A DNA stretch of 64,000 nt from NCBI GenBank assembly GCA_965199945.1, contig OZ241354.1, positions 1,116,001 to 1,180,000 on the forward strand, in the 5' to 3' direction. The notes under the pieces were generated by a model. The model did not search any database. It worked only from the letters and a program-made list of their open reading frames with translations, and had not been told where the DNA came from. Numbering within the stretch: position 1 is the first letter of the stretch; the number at the start of each line of letters is the position of its first letter. Shown here in pieces: positions 57,538 to 64,000 of the stretch. The stretch comes from VXYL01 sp965199945. Lineage in GTDB: Bacteria; Pseudomonadota; Gammaproteobacteria; Pseudomonadales; Azotimanducaceae. Both the position numbers and the translations under genes were made by a program.

Positions 57538-58596
57538 ATGGTCGCGACGGTCTTGCGGCGAACAACACGCGCCGCGTTGTTTCTCGCTGTCGCTGCGGCG
57601 AGCGGCTGCGGCGGTTCCGAGAGCGGATTCGAGCGCGTCGACGGCGCTGCGATGGGCACCACCTACGCCGTGCAGGCGGCCTGTACCGGTGGCGTGCCGG
57701 CGCAGCGGCTGGCGGCAGTCCTCGACCGCGTCGACCATGCGATGTCCACCTACGATGCCGCGTCGGAGCTGGCGAGGTTCAATCGGGCGCCGGTAGGCGT
57801 TCCGGTGCCGGTCTCGCCTTGGCTCGCGGCTGTGGCGGCTGCGGCGCAGGGCGTCGCCGAGGAGACCGGCGGCGCGTTCGACGCCACTGTCGGGCCCCTC
57901 GTGGCGTTCTGGGGCTTCGGGGCCGATGCCGAGGCGGTGCTGCCGGACAGCACACGGTTGCGGGAGGCGAGGAGTGTCGTCGGCCACGGTCGGCTGAAGG
58001 TGGCCTCGAGCCCGGCGACGCTCACGAAGCTGGCGGAAGTGCGCGTGGACTTCTCCGCCATCGCCAAGGGCTTCGCCGTGGACCGCATGGCCGACGTGCT
58101 CGACGGCGCGTCCTGCCGCGCCTACCTCGTCGAGCTCGGCGGCGAGCTGCGCGCACATGGCGGAGCGCCGGACGGCGGCGCGTGGCGGGTCGGCGTCGAG
58201 TCGCCCCTCACTTCCGACAGCGGCGAATTGCAGACCGTATTGCACATTCGCGACGGCGCCTTGGCCACTTCCGGCGGCTACCGCCAATTCCGCGAACCGA
58301 CGAAGGCGGAGCAGGCCCTGCTGCCGCACGGCCAGACGCGCATCTCCCACGTCGTCGATCCGCGCACTGGATTGCCGGTTGCCCACGCCCTGGCGTCCGC
58401 CACCGTGGTGGCGCGGAGCGCCGTCTTCGCCGACGCCTACGCGACGGCGCTCCTCGTGCTGGGCACAGAGGCGGGGCTGGCGTTCGCCGAGCGCCGCGGC
58501 ATCGCTGCGCTGTTCGTGGAAGACGGCGACGACGGCCTTGAAATGCATGGCACGGCGGCGATGGAGGCGTACACCGCGGGCGGGCGCTTGCCGTAG
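57538..58596 (+). CDS. apbE: FAD:protein FMN transferase (ApbE), lipoprotein
   Basis: A 352-residue ApbE protein with a lipobox (AVAAASGC) in its signal peptide, so anchored in a membrane leaflet on the periplasmic side. Core motifs are GTTYAV, STYDAASELARFN, the FAD-binding region GGAFDATVGPLV, VDFSAIAKGFAVDRM and VELGGELRAHG, with SGGYRQF and ISHVVDPRTGLP near the metal site. It moves FMN from FAD to threonine of flavoproteins such as Nqr or Rnf subunits; none is adjacent. ATG 57538, after cagga, begins the signal peptide; an ATG seven codons upstream also fits. Confidence 0.93.
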   Translation: MVATVLRRTTRAALFLAVAAASGCGGSESGFERVDGAAMGTTYAVQAACTGGVPAQRLAAVLDRVDHAMSTYDAASELARFNRAPVGVPVPVSPWLAAVAAAAQGVAEETGGAFDATVGPLVAFWGFGADAEAVLPDSTRLREARSVVGHGRLKVASSPATLTKLAEVRVDFSAIAKGFAVDRMADVLDGASCRAYLVELGGELRAHGGAPDGGAWRVGVESPLTSDSGELQTVLHIRDGALATSGGYRQFREPTKAEQALLPHGQTRISHVVDPRTGLPVAHALASATVVARSAVFADAYATALLVLGTEAGLAFAERRGIAALFVEDGDDGLEMHGTAAMEAYTAGGRLP

Positions 58597-58631
58597 ACTG
58601 CGCCGGCGCAAACCGAGAGGCATCGAGCGCC

Positions 58632-59855
58632 GTGTTTCGCCCCCTGGCCGTCAGCATCGGCTTGCGCTATGCGCGTTCGCGGCGCAGCTTCATCTCCTTC
58701 GTCAGCGGCCTGTCGCTTGCCGGACTGGCGTTGTCGGTGGCTATCCTGCTGTTCGTCCAGGCGGTCATCGCTGGCTTCGAGGGCGAGGTGCGCGAGCGCG
58801 TGCTCGGCGTCGTACCGCACGTCACCGTGACTGGGCGCGTGCCGGTCGCGGACGAAGAGAAGCCCTTGTCGGCGATTCGCGGCGTTCCCGGCGTGGTCGC
58901 CGCAAGCGGCGTGGTGGAAGGCGCCGGCCTGCTGGCGACGTCGGAGAAGACCCTGGGCGTGGCGCTGGTGGGCGTCGTGCCGCAGAGCTATGGCGAGGTG
59001 TCCGGCCTGTTCGCCTTCGCAAGCGGGGAACCGCTCGAGGAGGGCCGGTTTCGGATCCTGCTCGGCGCCGAGGCTGGGCGGCGGCTTGGCGTCGGCGTCG
59101 GCGACGACGTGACGGTGGTTCTGCCCCAGGCCGTGGTCACGCCCTTCGGCGCGTTCGCGCGCCAGAAGCGGTTCGAGGTGGCCGGCGTGTTCGCCACCGA
59201 CTCGCAGCTGGATCGCCATGCGGCCTACGTTCACCGCGCCGATGCGGCGCGGCTCTTTCGTCTCGGCGCGGCGGTGCATGGCTTCCATGTGCGCGTCGCC
59301 GATCCGCTGGCGGCGAACGCCGTGCGCGAGCGGATCGCCGGCGCGGTCGGCATCCGCGACTACGTCCTCGGCACGTGGCGACGCACCTTGGGGGGCGTCT
59401 ACGACGCGATCGGCGTGACGAAGAGCATGCTCTATCTGCTGCTGTCGATGCTGGTCGCGGTGGCGGCGTTCAATCTCGTGTCGAGCCTGGTGATGATCGT
59501 CAACGAGCGGCGCGGCGATGTCGCCATGCTGCGCACCATCGGCAGCCGCGCTGGTCTGGTGCTGGGCGCTTTCGTCGTGCTCGGGGTCTCGATCGCTGCG
59601 CTGGGCATCGGCCTGGGAATCGGCGCGGGCTTACTTCTCGGCGTCGCTGCCGAGGCCGGATTTCCTTGGCTCGAACGCGTGCTTGGCACGTCGCTGATGG
59701 GCGAATACCTGGTGACGCGGCTGCCGATGCGGTTCGCGGCGGCGGACATCGGCCAAGTCGCGGCGACGGCCTTTGCGCTGAGTCTGGCGGCGACGATCTT
59801 CCCGGCTTGGCGGGCGGCGCAGCTTGCGCCGGCGCGGGTCCTCGCCCATGAATGA
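58632..59855 (+). CDS. lolC: Lipoprotein-releasing permease LolC
   Basis: A 407-residue ABC permease of the LolC/E family, starting GTG 58632. The N-terminal helix (RRSFISFVSGLSLAGLALSVAILLFVQAVIAG) is followed by a large periplasmic domain, then three helices (MLYLLLSMLVAVAAFNLVSSL, LVLGAFVVLGVSIAALGIG, VAATAFALSLAATIFPAW). The cytoplasmic coupling motif is IVNERRGDVAMLRTIGS. LolCDE extracts outer-membrane lipoproteins from the inner membrane and passes them to LolA. It is the first gene in the lolC-lolD-lolE order; lolD starts inside its last eight bases. Confidence 0.93.
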   Translation: MFRPLAVSIGLRYARSRRSFISFVSGLSLAGLALSVAILLFVQAVIAGFEGEVRERVLGVVPHVTVTGRVPVADEEKPLSAIRGVPGVVAASGVVEGAGLLATSEKTLGVALVGVVPQSYGEVSGLFAFASGEPLEEGRFRILLGAEAGRRLGVGVGDDVTVVLPQAVVTPFGAFARQKRFEVAGVFATDSQLDRHAAYVHRADAARLFRLGAAVHGFHVRVADPLAANAVRERIAGAVGIRDYVLGTWRRTLGGVYDAIGVTKSMLYLLLSMLVAVAAFNLVSSLVMIVNERRGDVAMLRTIGSRAGLVLGAFVVLGVSIAALGIGLGIGAGLLLGVAAEAGFPWLERVLGTSLMGEYLVTRLPMRFAAADIGQVAATAFALSLAATIFPAWRAAQLAPARVLAHE

Positions 59856-60534
59856 ACAACCGGCGCCGGCGCTCGAAGCGCGCGCCGTCGCCAAGGCGTT
59901 CGCGCAAGGCGGCCAGGCGCTGGCCGTGCTGCGGCGGGTGGATCTGTCGGTCGCGTCGGGGGAGTGCGTCGGCATCGTCGGGCGCTCCGGCGCCGGCAAG
60001 AGTACGCTGCTGCACATCCTCGCCGGACTGAGCGATCCGGACCAGGGTTCGGTGACGGTCATGGGGCAGCCGCTGACCGCGGCGAGCGCGGCAGAGAAAG
60101 CGCGCATCCGCAACTCGCGCATGGGCTTCGTGTACCAGTTCCACCACCTGCTGCCCGAGTTCACCGCCCTGGAGAACGTGGCCATGCCGCTCTTGGTCGG
60201 CGGTGGCCGCCTCAAGGCGGCGATGGAGCGCGCGCACCGGCTGCTTGCCGAGGTGGAGCTGTCGGGGCGCGTCGAGCACAGGCCGCACGAGCTCTCGGGC
60301 GGCGAGCGACAGCGCGTGGCGGTGGCGCGTGCGCTCGCCGCGTCGCCCGGCATCGTGCTCGCCGACGAGCCGACCGGCAATCTGGACCGCCAGAGCGCGG
60401 ACCTGGTGTTCGCAGCCTTGCGTGCGCTCGGCGACAGCCACGGCACGGCGTTCGTCGTCGTCACCCACGACGAGGAGATCGCGCGCCGCACCGACCGCGC
60501 CTTGACCCTCGCCGACGGCGTCCTTGCCGGATAG
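59848..60534 (+). CDS. lolD: Lipoprotein-releasing system ATPase LolD
   Basis: A 228-residue ABC ATPase. Walker A is VGRSGAGKSTLLH, Q-loop GFVYQFHHLLPEF (with the Lol-type 'FHHLLPEFTALENV'), signature LSGGERQRVAVARAL, Walker B IVLADEPTGNLD, and H-loop VVTHDEE. The LPEF stretch is specific to LolD and distinguishes it from other MacB-like ATPases. ATG 59848 overlaps lolC by eight bases and its stop overlaps the lolE start, so all three are translationally coupled. Confidence 0.96.
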   Translation: MNEQPAPALEARAVAKAFAQGGQALAVLRRVDLSVASGECVGIVGRSGAGKSTLLHILAGLSDPDQGSVTVMGQPLTAASAAEKARIRNSRMGFVYQFHHLLPEFTALENVAMPLLVGGGRLKAAMERAHRLLAEVELSGRVEHRPHELSGGERQRVAVARALAASPGIVLADEPTGNLDRQSADLVFAALRALGDSHGTAFVVVTHDEEIARRTDRALTLADGVLAG

Positions 60535-61738
60535 TCCGGTGTTCACTGCGCTGTGGATTGCCCGCCGCTATCTGTTCGCCCGCGGCCACGGCTACGCCGC
60601 TTTCGTCAACTGGGTGTCCTTCGCCGGCTTGACCCTCGGCGTGGCGATCCTCACCGTGGTGACCAGCGTGATGAACGGCTTCGACCGCGAAATCACGACG
60701 CGCATCCTCGCCGCGGTTCCACACGCCATGGTTCTGGGTTCCGGCGAACAAGCCCCGGACGCCGTGCGAGAGGTGGACGGCGTGCGCGCGGTCAGCCGCT
60801 ACTTCCAGGCCGAAGCGATGTTGACGCGGCGCGGCGGCACGGACTTCGTCGCGCTTTCGGCGTTGGATGCGGCCGGCATTTCGGCGCTGGCCGGGCTGGC
60901 GCCGCCGCCGACGTTGCGGCGCTTGCAGGCGCGGCCGGGCGGCATCCTGCTCGGTGCCCCCTTGGCCGAGGCGCGGGGCTTGGAGGTCGGCGACGCGCTG
61001 ACGCTGGTGCTGGCGCTACCCGGATCGACGGGCGTTCGACCGCGCATCGAACGCTTCGAGTTCGCCGGCGTGTTCGAGACTGGAGCCGACCCGGACGCCA
61101 CGCTGGCGTTCGTGATGCACCGCGACATCGCCCGACGCGGGCTGGCCAAGGCCGGCATTGATGGCTGGCGGCTGCACTTCGACGATCCGCTGGCGGCGCC
61201 GACGCTTGCGCCGCGGGTGCGGGCCGCCTTGGCGGCGCATCCGGGCGCCGAGGTCCGTTTCTGGATGGACGACTACGGGGCGCTGTTTCGCGCCGTGAAG
61301 ATCGAAAAGGCCATCATGTTCGCGCTTTTGGCGCTGATCGTCGCCATCGCCGCCTTCAACATGGTTTCCGGCCAGGCCATGCTGGTCAACGACAAGCGCC
61401 GCGACGTGGCGATCCTCGGCACCATGGGGGCGTCGCGGCGGCTGCTGGTCGCGGTGTTCTTCCTGCAAGGCTTCGTGGTGGCGTCCATCGGCGTCGCGGC
61501 CGGCTTGGCCGGCGGGGTGGCCTTGGCGGTCAACGCCGATCAGGCGGCGTCGCTGCTGATCGGCTTGGTGGGCAGCATCATCGAAGGCACGTGGTTCGCC
61601 AGCATTCCCTCGGACGTGCAGTCGGGGGATCTGTTCGCCATCGCTGGCCTGTCGCTGGGCCTGAGCCTGTTCGCTGTGCTCGCGCCAGCCCTCAAGGCGA
61701 CGGTGGCGAACCCGGCCGAGGCGCTGCACTCGGCTTGA
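60524..61738 (+). CDS. lolE: Lipoprotein-releasing permease LolE
   Basis: A 404-residue LolC/E-family permease, paralogous to lolC. It has an N-terminal helix (FVNWVSFAGLTLGVAILTVVTSVMNGF), a periplasmic domain, and three C-terminal helices (AIMFALLALIVAIAAFNMVSG, LVAVFFLQGFVVASIGVAAG, LFAIAGLSLGLSLFAVLAPA), with the coupling motif VNDKRRDVAILGTMGAS. The start TTG 60524 lies within lolD; GTG 60539 is an alternative. Its 3' end overlaps the convergent DUF2062 gene by 47 bases. Confidence 0.93.
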   Translation: MPDSPVFTALWIARRYLFARGHGYAAFVNWVSFAGLTLGVAILTVVTSVMNGFDREITTRILAAVPHAMVLGSGEQAPDAVREVDGVRAVSRYFQAEAMLTRRGGTDFVALSALDAAGISALAGLAPPPTLRRLQARPGGILLGAPLAEARGLEVGDALTLVLALPGSTGVRPRIERFEFAGVFETGADPDATLAFVMHRDIARRGLAKAGIDGWRLHFDDPLAAPTLAPRVRAALAAHPGAEVRFWMDDYGALFRAVKIEKAIMFALLALIVAIAAFNMVSGQAMLVNDKRRDVAILGTMGASRRLLVAVFFLQGFVVASIGVAAGLAGGVALAVNADQAASLLIGLVGSIIEGTWFASIPSDVQSGDLFAIAGLSLGLSLFAVLAPALKATVANPAEALHSA

Positions 61739-62258
61739 CGGCGCGACGGCGCTCGCGACGCTCGCGCCAGCGCCGCACCACATGCAGCCGCCAGAGCAGC
61801 CGCGCCAGGACGCTGCCAGTGAGGCCGGCCACCCAGCCGCAGACCAGCGATCCGAGGGTGAGCGGCCACCAGATCTCGCGCAGCCGCTGCCAGAGCCACT
61901 GCCAGGAGAGCTCCCAGCCAGTTGAGACCGCGTCGATGCCGAGCAGCCACGCGCCGAGCTTGTAGGCGAAGTAGAAGATCGGGCCGAAGGTCAGCGGATT
62001 GGTGACCCACACCAGCGCGACGGCGATGGGCAGGTTGCAGCGGGCGAAGACGGCGAGCAGGGCGGCGATCAGCATCTGTCCCACCGGCAGCGGCAGGAAG
62101 GCGCAGAACAGGCCGATGAACACCGCGCCGCCCGCCGAGCGCCGGTGCAAGTGCCACAGCTCCGGCTCGACGAGCAAATGTCGCACAGCACTTAGCGCCT
62201 TTTGCCGGCGAATCGCGTCCGGCGAGTGCAGATACTTGCGGATCCGATCTCGAAGCAT
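61692..62258 (-). CDS. DUF2062 membrane protein
   Basis: A 188-residue integral membrane protein of DUF2062. The characteristic stretch is FIGLFCAFLPLPVGQMLIAALLAVFARCNLPIAVALVWVTNP split as AVFIGLFCAFLPLPVGQ, then ARCNLPIAVALVWVTNPLT, followed by FGPIFYFAYKLG and a helix WWPLTLGSLVCGWVAGLTG. Function is not established. It is often found next to comEC or lolCDE in gammaproteobacteria, as here. Start ATG 62258 (MLRDRIRKYL) matches the family N-terminus. Confidence 0.92.
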   Translation of the reverse strand: MLRDRIRKYLHSPDAIRRQKALSAVRHLLVEPELWHLHRRSAGGAVFIGLFCAFLPLPVGQMLIAALLAVFARCNLPIAVALVWVTNPLTFGPIFYFAYKLGAWLLGIDAVSTGWELSWQWLWQRLREIWWPLTLGSLVCGWVAGLTGSVLARLLWRLHVVRRWRERRERRRAVKPSAAPRPGSPPSP

Positions 62259-62305
62259 GGGCCGCCAGCGCGCCGAGCGCATCGCCGCTCGCAACGCTGC
62301 GCATT

Positions 62306-64000
62306 ATGCCGGCGGAGCCGCCTTTGGACATACGCAATTTCGCACTGGCCTTCTCGGTCGGCGTCGTCGCGGCGCACTGGCTGCCGGGGCTGCACGCGCT
62401 GTGGCCGTGGCTGCTGGCTGGCGCCGCGGCCTGTCTGCCGGCGCGCCGCTTGCGCCTTGTTGCCTTGGCGGTGCTCGGTCTCGGCTGGGGAAGCTGGCAC
62501 GCAACGCAGGCGGTGCAAGGCCGGGTCGACAAGAGCTGCGTGGACGCGGAGGTGGTTGGTCGCGTTGCGACGCTGCCCGCGCGCCAGCCGCTTGCGCCTT
62601 CGAGCGACTTGTCGGTGCAGAGCTTCGTCTTCGCGCCGGAGCAGGCGTCCTGCGACATCCGCGGGCGCATCAAACTGCATTGGGTGCGCGGGCCGACGGT
62701 GAACGGCGGCGACCGGTGGCGGCTGCAGGTGCGCTTGAAGCCGCCGCGGGCGACGGCCAACGCCAGCGGCTACGACCGCGCCCGCGCCTTCACCCGCGAC
62801 CGCTTGGCGGCAACCGGCTACGTCAAGTCGGGCGCGCGTCTGGCAGCGGCGCCGCAGACGTCGATCGTCGGCTGGCGCGAACGCCTGCGCGAACGGCTCG
62901 AGGTCCTGCCGCTGCTCCATGGCGGCATCGTCGCAGCACTCGCTCTCGGCGACGCGGCGGCGATTCCAGAGGCGGCCATGGCGCGCTTTCGACGCACCGG
63001 AACACTGCATCTCATGGTGATTTCCGGCTTGCACATCGGCATCGTGACCGCCCTCGGCTTCCTCCTCGGGCGTGGTCTAGGGCTGTTGTTCGGCTTGTCG
63101 CCGAAGGGCGTCGGCGTGGCGCTCGGGCTGGGGCTGGGGATTGCCTACGTGGCGCTGGCCGGTGCCGGTCTGTCGCTGCTGCGGGCGTTCGCGATGACCA
63201 CCGCCGGCATGGTCGCCTTGGTTTCCGGGCGGGCGTCCACGCGCACCGCGGTCTTCAGCTATGCGCTGGCCTTCGTGCTGGCGATCGATCCGATGGCGCC
63301 CTTGGCCGCCGGCTTCTGGCTCTCCTTCGGCGCCGTCGCGGTGCTGCTTGGCGTGTTCGCGCCACGCCCGCGCCCGCGCTCGTGGGTGACCTCGGCGCTG
63401 GCGGCGCAGTTGGCGATCCTCGCCGTGTTCACGCCGGCGAGCATCGGCCTGACCGGCCTCGTTCATCCGTTGAGTTTCGGAGTCAATCTGCTGGTCGTGC
63501 CGCTGGCGACGATGTTCGCGGTGCCATTGGCCCTGGCCGGCACCGCGCTGCTCGGCTTGTCGCTCGACACCATCGCCCGCTGGACTCTGGTCGGCGCGGA
63601 CTTCTGCATCGCTGTGGTGGACAAGGTGCTCGAGGTCGCCGACGGCGTTGCGCCGTTCTACGTGCCTGACCTCGGCGGCTGGCAGTGGTGGCTGGTGGTT
63701 GCCGCCGCGGCCTGCCTGCTGCCGCTTGCGCGGTCGGCGCTGGTCGCGCTGGCCACCACGGTGGCGGCGGTTCTGGCGCTGCCGCTGCTGTTCCCGAGCG
63801 ATCCGCCGGCGTTCGGCGAGGCCAGGGTGACGGCGCTCGATGTGGGCCAGGGCACTGCTGTGATCGTGGAGACCGTGCGCCACACGCTGGTCTACGACAC
63901 CGGGCCGGGGTTCCCGGGCAGTCCCGGAAGCGGCGCTCTGACAGTGCTGCCGGCGTTGCGGAGCATGGGACGCGGCACGATAGACACCCTGGTGCTGAGC
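62306..64000 (+). CDS. comEC: ComEC/Rec2 DNA-uptake channel, 3' end beyond window edge
   Basis: ATG 62306 opens 565 codons that continue beyond the window. The N-terminus has membrane helices and a soluble DUF4131-type OB-like domain, then the competence domain (TGTLHLMVISGLHIGIVTALGF; AYVALAGAGLSLLRAFAMTT; GFWLSFGAVAVLLGV). Near the edge the metallo-beta-lactamase domain begins (VTALDVGQGTAVIVET, YDTGPGFPGSPGS). ComEC forms the inner-membrane channel through which one DNA strand enters during transformation; the MBL domain is thought to degrade the other. The HXHXDH motif lies past the edge. It is divergent from DUF2062, with a 47-bp gap. Natural competence is only suggested. Confidence 0.93.
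   Translation, partial: MPAEPPLDIRNFALAFSVGVVAAHWLPGLHALWPWLLAGAAACLPARRLRLVALAVLGLGWGSWHATQAVQGRVDKSCVDAEVVGRVATLPARQPLAPSSDLSVQSFVFAPEQASCDIRGRIKLHWVRGPTVNGGDRWRLQVRLKPPRATANASGYDRARAFTRDRLAATGYVKSGARLAAAPQTSIVGWRERLRERLEVLPLLHGGIVAALALGDAAAIPEAAMARFRRTGTLHLMVISGLHIGIVTALGFLLGRGLGLLFGLSPKGVGVALGLGLGIAYVALAGAGLSLLRAFAMTTAGMVALVSGRASTRTAVFSYALAFVLAIDPMAPLAAGFWLSFGAVAVLLGVFAPRPRPRSWVTSALAAQLAILAVFTPASIGLTGLVHPLSFGVNLLVVPLATMFAVPLALAGTALLGLSLDTIARWTLVGADFCIAVVDKVLEVADGVAPFYVPDLGGWQWWLVVAAAACLLPLARSALVALATTVAAVLALPLLFPSDPPAFGEARVTALDVGQGTAVIVETVRHTLVYDTGPGFPGSPGSGALTVLPALRSMGRGTIDTLVLS

Overview
The window is a high-GC (visually mid-60s %) chromosomal stretch from an uncultured gammaproteobacterium-like organism. 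Pointers are the DUF3450-TtpC-ExbB-ExbD-TonB-TPR transport cluster, lolCDE, adjacent phoB-phoR, a DUF2062 gene beside comEC, and a leucine leader peptide ahead of leuA. The many phytanoyl-CoA dioxygenase-like, luciferase-like and amidohydrolase genes fit a marine or host-associated heterotroph, but that habitat is inference. I see no rRNA, tRNA, CRISPR array, complete insertion sequence or prophage.

Layout. 1-13 kb is an accessory region: PhyH-like oxygenase (cut by the left edge), an AAA ATPase, an orphan HSDR_N-type nuclease domain, a luciferase-like/hydrolase/HAD operon, a paralogous AAA ATPase, a fatty-acid desaturase, an aspartic protease, a DsbA-fold isomerase, an SDR, a Uma2 protein and a large membrane protein with a tetrapeptide minisatellite. 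13-17 kb is one 1326-residue secreted protein fusing a metzincin protease, FG-GAP repeats and a formylglycine-generating-enzyme-like domain. 17-24 kb holds an Rpn-family nuclease, a broken HepT/MNT pair, a second PhyH-like gene, an orphan DUF433 antitoxin, a secreted repeat protein, a solitary cytosine-C5 methyltransferase and a DUF4143 ATPase. 24-33 kb is phoR-phoB, a dienelactone hydrolase, the six-gene TonB energy-transduction operon and riboflavin synthase. 33-38 kb is a catabolic cluster (amidohydrolase; luciferase-like oxidoreductase, hydratase, 2-hydroxyacid dehydrogenase), ending in an eight-copy 15-bp repeat array capped by a palindrome just ahead of a fourth ATPase. 39-49 kb has an orphan response regulator, a third PhyH-like gene, aroA, an acyl-CoA dehydrogenase, a band-7 protein, leuA with its attenuation leader, and a CNNM/CorC protein. 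49-51 kb carries a second Rpn-family gene next to relics of other genes. 51-64 kb is ffh, a beta-hydroxyacid dehydrogenase, a Ser/Thr kinase, a peptidase-MA/TPR protein, ugd, apbE, lolCDE, DUF2062 and comEC (cut by the right edge).

How the genes work together. Housekeeping functions (leucine, aromatic and riboflavin synthesis, SRP targeting, phosphate sensing, lipoprotein export, DNA uptake, TonB energisation) are interleaved with orphan parts of defence or toxin-antitoxin systems: two Rpn nucleases, Uma2, DUF433, MNT with a truncated HepT, HSDR_N, a solitary Dcm and four stand-alone P-loop ATPases. The most testable new observations are three. Both Rpn genes carry a strong internal ribosome-binding site and in-frame start before their repeat-rich C-terminus. 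A 15-bp iteron array with a palindromic cap sits upstream of an orphan ATPase, and a second orphan ATPase also has an inverted repeat upstream. The metzincin/FG-GAP/FGE fusion has a degraded partial homologue 35 kb away.
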